From positions 248,001 through 312,000 of the forward strand of contig NZ_JAPMXC010000001.1 of assembly GCF_026624755.1 (NCBI RefSeq): a stretch of DNA of 64,000 bases, given 5' to 3'. The number at the start of each line of letters is the position of its first letter. Position 1 is the first letter of the stretch. Source of the stretch: Robbsia betulipollinis (GTDB lineage: Bacteria; Pseudomonadota; Gammaproteobacteria; Burkholderiales; Burkholderiaceae). The notes beneath the pieces are model-generated. The model was not told where the DNA came from and ran no database searches. It was given only the letters and a program-made list of their open reading frames with translations. Position numbers and translations under genes: made by a program. Below are positions 59,372 through 64,000 of this stretch, piece after piece.

Positions 59372-60862
59372 ATGCCCGACGTCCCCGGTTTCATTGCGAA
59401 GCATCATCTTTGGAGCGCCGCCCAGACGGAGGCCGCCGCGCAGGTCGCGGCCGCCGTCGGCGAACGAAAGTTGCGCACCATTCGCGTCAGCGTGGCGGAT
59501 CCCCAGGGCAAGCTGCGCAGCAAAACCGTATTGCCCGGCATGTTCCGTTCGGTGATGAAGAACGGCCTGGACTTCACGTCCGCGCAGTTCAATTTCGATT
59601 CCGCCGAAGGCATCGCCTACAACCCGTTCACCGAGGACGGCGGCGTGGGCCTGAGCGAAATGGCGGGCTTTCCCGATGTGATCCTCGTCCCCGACCCGCT
59701 GACGTTCCAGGTGCTCCCGTGGGCCGAGGACTGCGGCTGGATTCAAGGGGACATGTATTTCAACGACGGCCGGCCGGTGCCTTTCGACGCGCGCCACATC
59801 CTGAAAAAGACCACCGCCGAATTGAAGGCGGCCGGCTTCGATTACGTCGCCGGCCTCGAGGTCGAGTTCTACGTCACGCGCGTCACGCAACATCACCTCG
59901 CGCCGCACGATCTCGGCAATCTGGGCATTCCCCCCACCCCGCCGAGCGTCGAAGCCATCGGCCGCGGCTATGCGTATCAGTCGGAAGAGCATCAGGACCA
60001 GATCGACGGCCTGCTCAACGTACTGGCGCGGCATTGCGAAGCGCTCGGTCTGCCGTTGCGCACCATGGAAGACGAGATGGGGCCGGGGCAACTGGAGTTC
60101 ACCTTCGAGCCCCAATCCGCCTTGGCGGCGGCGGACACGATGACGCTGTTCCGCTCGATGGTCAAACAGGTGACCGCACGCATGGGATTGCATGCCACGT
60201 TCATGGCGCGCCCCGGTCTCGACAACTTTTGCGCCAGCGGCTGGCATCTGCACCAGAGCGTCACCGATGCCGACGGCAACAATGCCTTCGCCGCCCCCGC
60301 GCACGCCGCGACGCTGCTGTCCCCGCTCGGCGAACACTTCGTGGGCGGCCTGCTGGCGCATGCGGTGGAAGCGAGCGTCTTTTGCACCCCTACCGTCAAC
60401 GGCTACAAGCGCCGCAAACCGAACTCCCTCGCGCCCGATCGCGTCACCTGGGGGTATGACAACCGCGCCGCGATGTGCCGGGTACAAGGCGGCCCGGGCG
60501 ACCCGTCCTCGCATGTCGAGAACCGTATCGGCGAGCCTGCGGCGAACCCGTATCTGTACCTGGCGTGTCAGATCGCGGCAGGTCTCGATGGCATTCGGAA
60601 CGCCATCGGCCCCGGCCCGCTGGAAGCCAGCCCCTACACCGCCGTGGACCGCCCCCTCCTGCCGAAAACGCTGATGGACGCGATGCGGCATCTGCGCGAC
60701 GGCACGTTCTACCGGCGGGCGTTCGGCGATCAGTTCATCGACTGGTACCTGGGCCTGAAGCAGAACGAAGTGAACCGGTTCCTCGCGGCGGAACCCGATT
60801 GGGCGGATGACCCCGATCGCGTCACCGACTGGGAACACCGCGAGTACTTCACCCGCTATTGA
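59372..60862 (+). CDS. Glutamine-synthetase-like ligase (gamma-glutamyl-amine synthetase type)
   Basis: This 496-residue enzyme has the glutamine synthetase fold: a beta-grasp N-domain (about 15-130) and a catalytic domain with GLEVEFYV (metal Glu), MGPGQLEFTFEP, ASGWHLHQSV and ENRIGEPAANPYLYLA. It is not a housekeeping GlnA: the sequence is closest in style to the GS-like proteins found with Rieske dioxygenases, such as AtdA1/TdnQ, which glutamylate aniline. Here it is followed at 55 bp by dioxygenase subunits. It may attach glutamate to an amine before ring oxidation; substrate unknown. Confidence 0.88.
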   Translation: MPDVPGFIAKHHLWSAAQTEAAAQVAAAVGERKLRTIRVSVADPQGKLRSKTVLPGMFRSVMKNGLDFTSAQFNFDSAEGIAYNPFTEDGGVGLSEMAGFPDVILVPDPLTFQVLPWAEDCGWIQGDMYFNDGRPVPFDARHILKKTTAELKAAGFDYVAGLEVEFYVTRVTQHHLAPHDLGNLGIPPTPPSVEAIGRGYAYQSEEHQDQIDGLLNVLARHCEALGLPLRTMEDEMGPGQLEFTFEPQSALAAADTMTLFRSMVKQVTARMGLHATFMARPGLDNFCASGWHLHQSVTDADGNNAFAAPAHAATLLSPLGEHFVGGLLAHAVEASVFCTPTVNGYKRRKPNSLAPDRVTWGYDNRAAMCRVQGGPGDPSSHVENRIGEPAANPYLYLACQIAAGLDGIRNAIGPGPLEASPYTAVDRPLLPKTLMDAMRHLRDGTFYRRAFGDQFIDWYLGLKQNEVNRFLAAEPDWADDPDRVTDWEHREYFTRY

Positions 60863-60916
60863 ACACCGTCCCGACCCCCAATCACGCACGGACCCGCATT
60901 GCCCTGGAGATATGCT

Positions 60917-62296
60917 GTGGACACGCCTCACGACTCACGTCACCACGCGCTGCACGACGCGCGCACCGGCACCTGCGGCGACGCCTATGCCGCACTTGTG
61001 CAGGAGCACCGGGTACACCGCTCCCTGTACACCGACCGTGCCATTTTCGAGGCGGAGATGAACACGGTCTTCGGTCAGACCTGGACCTTCCTCGCGCACG
61101 AAAGCGAAATTCCGAATCCGAACGACTATGTCCGCAAGCGGCTCGGCCTGCGACCGATCGTCGTCACGCGCGCCGCGGACGGCACGCTGCACGCCGTTCT
61201 GAACCGCTGCACGCATCGCGGCGCGACCGTATGCCGGCACGACAGCGGCAACGCCCGGCGCTTTACCTGCCCCTACCACAACTGGACTTTCGCCAATACC
61301 GGCGAACTGGTCGGCGTGCCGATCGTCGCCGGTTACGGCCCCGGCTTCGACAAAGGCGAACTTGGTCTGGGCAAGCTGCGCGTCGAAACCTATCGCGGCT
61401 TCGTGTTCGGCACCTTCAACCAGGCATTGCCCGACCTGAAGACGCATCTCGGTCAGGCAGCCGCGCACCTGGATCAGTGGCTGGATCGCTGGCCGGGCGC
61501 GAAGCTCGTCGTACGGCACGGTGCGACGAAGCTGCGCTGCAACGGTAACTGGAAGCTGGTGTACGACAATTCGGCCGACGGCTATCACCCCGGCTTCTCC
61601 CATTTGTCGCTGCTGCGCATGCGCAAGGACCGCTACGGCGGCGGCGTGGACATGCAGTGGGTGTCGGGTGACGTCGACGCCGGGCTGCAGACCGTCACCG
61701 ATCTGGGCAACGGCAACACCTTCCTCGACCAACGCGCCGAAATCACCGCGTATTGGCCCCAGGCCGCGCCCATGCCCGGTGAAAACGCCTACGAGTCGAC
61801 ATTGCGCGCGCGGTTGGGCGACGCCGGGGCGGACGCCGCCCTCGACATGGTGATGGGTTCGGGGATGAACCTGAACATCTTCCCGAATCTGCTGATCATC
61901 GGCAATCAATTGCAGGTCATCGAGCCGTTCGACGTCGACCACAGCGAACTGTCGTGGTATGCGACCTCGCTGGAAGCGGACGACCTGCCGCCGGAAATCA
62001 CCGCGCTGCGGATGCGCCTGCAGGAGGATTTTCCCGCGTTCGGCGAACCGGACGATCTGGCGAACTTCGAAGCCTGTCAGGAAGGCTTGCGCATCGCCGA
62101 AATGGAATGGGTGCACACCGGCCGGCATCTGGATACCGGCAGGGAGGGCATGACGCCGGAGGGCCTGCCGACCAGCGTCGTCAGCAGCGAACTGCCGATT
62201 CGCGCTTTCTGGAAGCAGTGGAAAACCTTGATGAACGGCCAGCCGGCACGAATCGGCGCGGCGCCCGCCGGCCTGTGCGCGGGCGACGACGCATGA
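60917..62296 (+). CDS. Rieske dioxygenase large (alpha) subunit
   Basis: This 459-residue oxygenase subunit has the Rieske [2Fe-2S] motif as CTHRGATVC and CPYHNW, and the mononuclear iron site as NSADGYHPGFSH with two His. A later PDDLANFEACQEGL segment is usual in benzoate/anthranilate/aniline-type alpha subunits. The GTG at 60917 was chosen because GGAGA lies six bases upstream; a TTG at 60899 is weaker. It precedes the beta subunit and reductase. Along with the GS-like ligase it may oxidise a glutamylated aromatic amine, or an aromatic acid. Confidence 0.93.
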   Translation: MDTPHDSRHHALHDARTGTCGDAYAALVQEHRVHRSLYTDRAIFEAEMNTVFGQTWTFLAHESEIPNPNDYVRKRLGLRPIVVTRAADGTLHAVLNRCTHRGATVCRHDSGNARRFTCPYHNWTFANTGELVGVPIVAGYGPGFDKGELGLGKLRVETYRGFVFGTFNQALPDLKTHLGQAAAHLDQWLDRWPGAKLVVRHGATKLRCNGNWKLVYDNSADGYHPGFSHLSLLRMRKDRYGGGVDMQWVSGDVDAGLQTVTDLGNGNTFLDQRAEITAYWPQAAPMPGENAYESTLRARLGDAGADAALDMVMGSGMNLNIFPNLLIIGNQLQVIEPFDVDHSELSWYATSLEADDLPPEITALRMRLQEDFPAFGEPDDLANFEACQEGLRIAEMEWVHTGRHLDTGREGMTPEGLPTSVVSSELPIRAFWKQWKTLMNGQPARIGAAPAGLCAGDDA

Positions 62297-62313
62297 CAGC
62301 GCGAGGAGAGAAC

Positions 62314-62964
62314 ATGAGCGGCACACCGTCCCCGCAACCGAACACCGCGGAAACCCTGTCGTTGAACGACATCCTTGCCGACAGTCTGCATTCGCATTAC
62401 ATCGACGATGCCTACTACGCCAAACTGCGCCACGATTTCCGCGAATGGGACCAGCGGGGCAAACCGCTCGACGCCAGCGAGCGCGACGCCTACGAGGCGG
62501 TGATACTGCACGAAAACTGGCTGCTCGATCGTCAGGCATTCGAAGCGTGGTACCGGTTGTATACGAAGGAATGCGTGTATTGGGTACCGGCCGGCAAGCC
62601 CTCGCGCGACCCGGGCACGATCGATCCCCGGAAAAACGTGACGATCGCCTTCGACGACCGCCGCCGGATGGGCGACCGGATCGTCTGGCTGCGTACCGGC
62701 GTCGCCTCCGCGCAATTGCCCGTGTCGCAGACCACCCACATCAGCGCGGGATTCGTGCGCGTCCCCTCGGCGAATCCGGCCGAGATCAAGATCCGCTCGC
62801 AGTTCGTGCTGCACGAAATTCGCGGCGGGCATCCGATGCAGACGCTCGCGGGATGGATGGGACATGTCCTGGTCGAGCAGGACGGTGCGATCAGGATCGA
62901 CCGCAAACTCGTGTGTCTGCTCGATGCGGACCGCGCGCGCCACAATCCCACTTTCCTGATTTGA
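62314..62964 (+). CDS. Rieske dioxygenase small (beta) subunit
   Basis: This 216-residue protein has the SnoaL/NTF2-like fold of the beta subunits of aromatic dioxygenases (Ring_hydroxyl_B), with ENWLLDRQAFEAWYRLYTKECVYWVP (given in part) as a clear marker. It has a structural role in the alpha3beta3 hexamer. The ATG at 62314 is preceded by GAGGAGAG, a much better site than the ATG at 62293, which overlaps the alpha stop. It ends in an overlap (TGATG) with the reductase gene. Confidence 0.93.
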   Translation: MSGTPSPQPNTAETLSLNDILADSLHSHYIDDAYYAKLRHDFREWDQRGKPLDASERDAYEAVILHENWLLDRQAFEAWYRLYTKECVYWVPAGKPSRDPGTIDPRKNVTIAFDDRRRMGDRIVWLRTGVASAQLPVSQTTHISAGFVRVPSANPAEIKIRSQFVLHEIRGGHPMQTLAGWMGHVLVEQDGAIRIDRKLVCLLDADRARHNPTFLI

Positions 62965-64000
62965 TGACCGCGACGCTTTCCCTTTTGGTACGCGAGGTCC
63001 GCTATCTCGCCGAGCGCATCGTCGGTTTGACGCTGGTGGACCCGCGCAATGCCGTCCTTCATGACGTAGCCGAGGCGAACGATCCGGCGCGCACGCCTGC
63101 CGGTGCGACGGCGGCCACGCGGGAAGATGCGCCGGGCATCCTGCCCGCCTGGACGCCGGGCGCGCACATCGATCTGCTGCTCCCCTCGGGAGCGGTACGC
63201 TCCTACTCCCTGTGCGGCGATCCCGCCGACCGTACCCGCTACGACATCGCGGTCCTGCGCGATGTCGACGGTCGTGGCGGCTCCAACGAGATCCACGACA
63301 CGCAGTGGGTCGGCAGGCAGGTGGCGGTCATCGGCCCGCGCAACACCTTCGTCTGCGAGCCGGCACCGCACGTGGTTTTCATCGCGGGCGGGATCGGCAT
63401 CACCCCTTTGTGGCCGATGCTGCGCGCAGTGGCGGCTGCGGGCGCGTCCTGGGAAATGCATTACCTCGGACGATCCCGGGCCGCGATGGCCTTTCTCGGC
63501 GGCATCGAACGCACCGCCGCGAACGCCCGCCGCACGGATAACGGTGCCGGCGCCCCGTCACGCGCCACGGTACACATCGTCGCCCGCGACGAAGGCGGGC
63601 ATTTCGATGCCGACGCGACATTGGCCGCCGCGCCATCGGGCAGCGCGGTCTACTGCTGCGGCCCGGAACGGCTGATGCAGGCCGTCGAGCGCGCCTGCGC
63701 CGGGCGCCATGCGCTCCATCTCGAACGCTTCGGCCGGCCTGCCCTGCCCGCCGCGCTCGCGCCGGTGCTCGCGCAAAACGAGGCGCGGGCCGATGGCGCC
63801 GGCGGCACGTCGCCAGGCAGCGCCGACGACGCGCCGTGCGACCCGGACAGCGCGTTCCAGGTCGTGCTGCAACGTAGCGGGGTGACCCTGCAGGTGGGAC
63901 CCGACGCGTCGATCCTGGAAGTCGTGCGACAGGTCCGGCGCGACCTGACCTTTTCCTGTTCCAGCGGCTATTGCGGCACCTGCGAGACCCGGGTGCTCGG
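62964..64000 (+). CDS. Dioxygenase reductase (FNR-ferredoxin type), truncated by window end
   Basis: The reading frame is open from the ATG at 62964 to the right edge (at least 345 codons). It has the FMN/NAD-binding order of phthalate-dioxygenase reductase/VanB proteins: RSYSLCGDP (flavin), FIAGGIGITPLWPM (nicotinamide) and YCCGPERLMQAVE. A C-terminal ferredoxin domain shows CSSGYCGTC, with the last cysteine expected just beyond the window. It feeds electrons from NADH to the Rieske oxygenase. Two low-complexity inserts (about 40-58 and 275-292) are present. The true end is not visible. Confidence 0.92.
   Translation, partial: MTATLSLLVREVRYLAERIVGLTLVDPRNAVLHDVAEANDPARTPAGATAATREDAPGILPAWTPGAHIDLLLPSGAVRSYSLCGDPADRTRYDIAVLRDVDGRGGSNEIHDTQWVGRQVAVIGPRNTFVCEPAPHVVFIAGGIGITPLWPMLRAVAAAGASWEMHYLGRSRAAMAFLGGIERTAANARRTDNGAGAPSRATVHIVARDEGGHFDADATLAAAPSGSAVYCCGPERLMQAVERACAGRHALHLERFGRPALPAALAPVLAQNEARADGAGGTSPGSADDAPCDPDSAFQVVLQRSGVTLQVGPDASILEVVRQVRRDLTFSCSSGYCGTCETRVL

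Overview
The window is GC-rich (about 65% by eye), densely coded DNA from a member of the Burkholderiaceae or a close betaproteobacterium. The evidence is family content: a UPF0303 protein of the Burkholderia type, a DUF2242 lipoprotein, two trimeric porins of the Gram-negative porin_4 type, an SerA with a C-terminal ACT domain, and a PxpABC operon with its own biotin carboxylase. No tRNA, rRNA, CRISPR array, transposase or prophage was seen. Species cannot be fixed from this sequence.

Layout. 1-8040: two convergent carbohydrate loci. The plus strand carries the end of an importer operon with two RbsC-type permeases. The minus strand carries an RpiR regulator, a sugar isomerase/epimerase, a binding protein, an ATPase, a permease and a ribokinase-family kinase. 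Three copies of the 9-mer AGTAAAGTA (either strand) mark the likely regulator sites. 8252-13780: housekeeping and orphan genes, namely a DUF2242 lipoprotein, a HAD phosphatase overlapping an ankyrin protein, an alpha/beta hydrolase, serA, and a tyrosine-recombinase-like protein that lacks nearly all catalytic residues. 13811-25265: an amide/urea locus, with a response regulator and a 1190-residue permease-histidine kinase-receiver fusion divergent from urtABCDE-fmdA-fmdB. 25464-33354: a catabolic cassette of unknown substrate (MHS transporter, RraA-like, class II aldolase, 2-hydroxyacid dehydrogenase, LysR, M20 amidohydrolase, amino-acid binding protein, CitE-like lyase). Two similar promoters flank its LysR-controlled halves. 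33404-37541: DHA2 exporter, porin, class I aminotransferase. 37794-44692: LysR, then accB-accC-pxpB-pxpC-carrier-pxpA and an SDR, for 5-oxoproline or related metabolism. 45056-48171: a complete polar amino-acid ABC importer. 48345-49607: an F-box-like protein with internal repeats, a candidate secreted effector. 49628-53876: an orphan E1 component resembling 2-oxoglutarate dehydrogenase, and a chemoreceptor. 54137-57723: BASS transporter, Gfo/Idh/MocA oxidoreductase, UPF0303 protein, RpiR regulator. 57865-64000: a porin divergent from a glutamine-synthetase-like ligase and a three-component Rieske dioxygenase (the reductase runs off the end). This resembles the gamma-glutamylation-then-dioxygenation logic of aniline degradation.

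Together the genes describe a nutritionally versatile soil or plant-associated bacterium. Most of the window is uptake plus catabolism of sugars, amides, amino-acid derivatives and possibly amines, each block with its own regulator. The most unusual items are the transporter-kinase fusion, the F-box-like protein, the lysine-free carrier protein, the inactive recombinase, the orphan E1 enzyme and the ligase-dioxygenase cluster.
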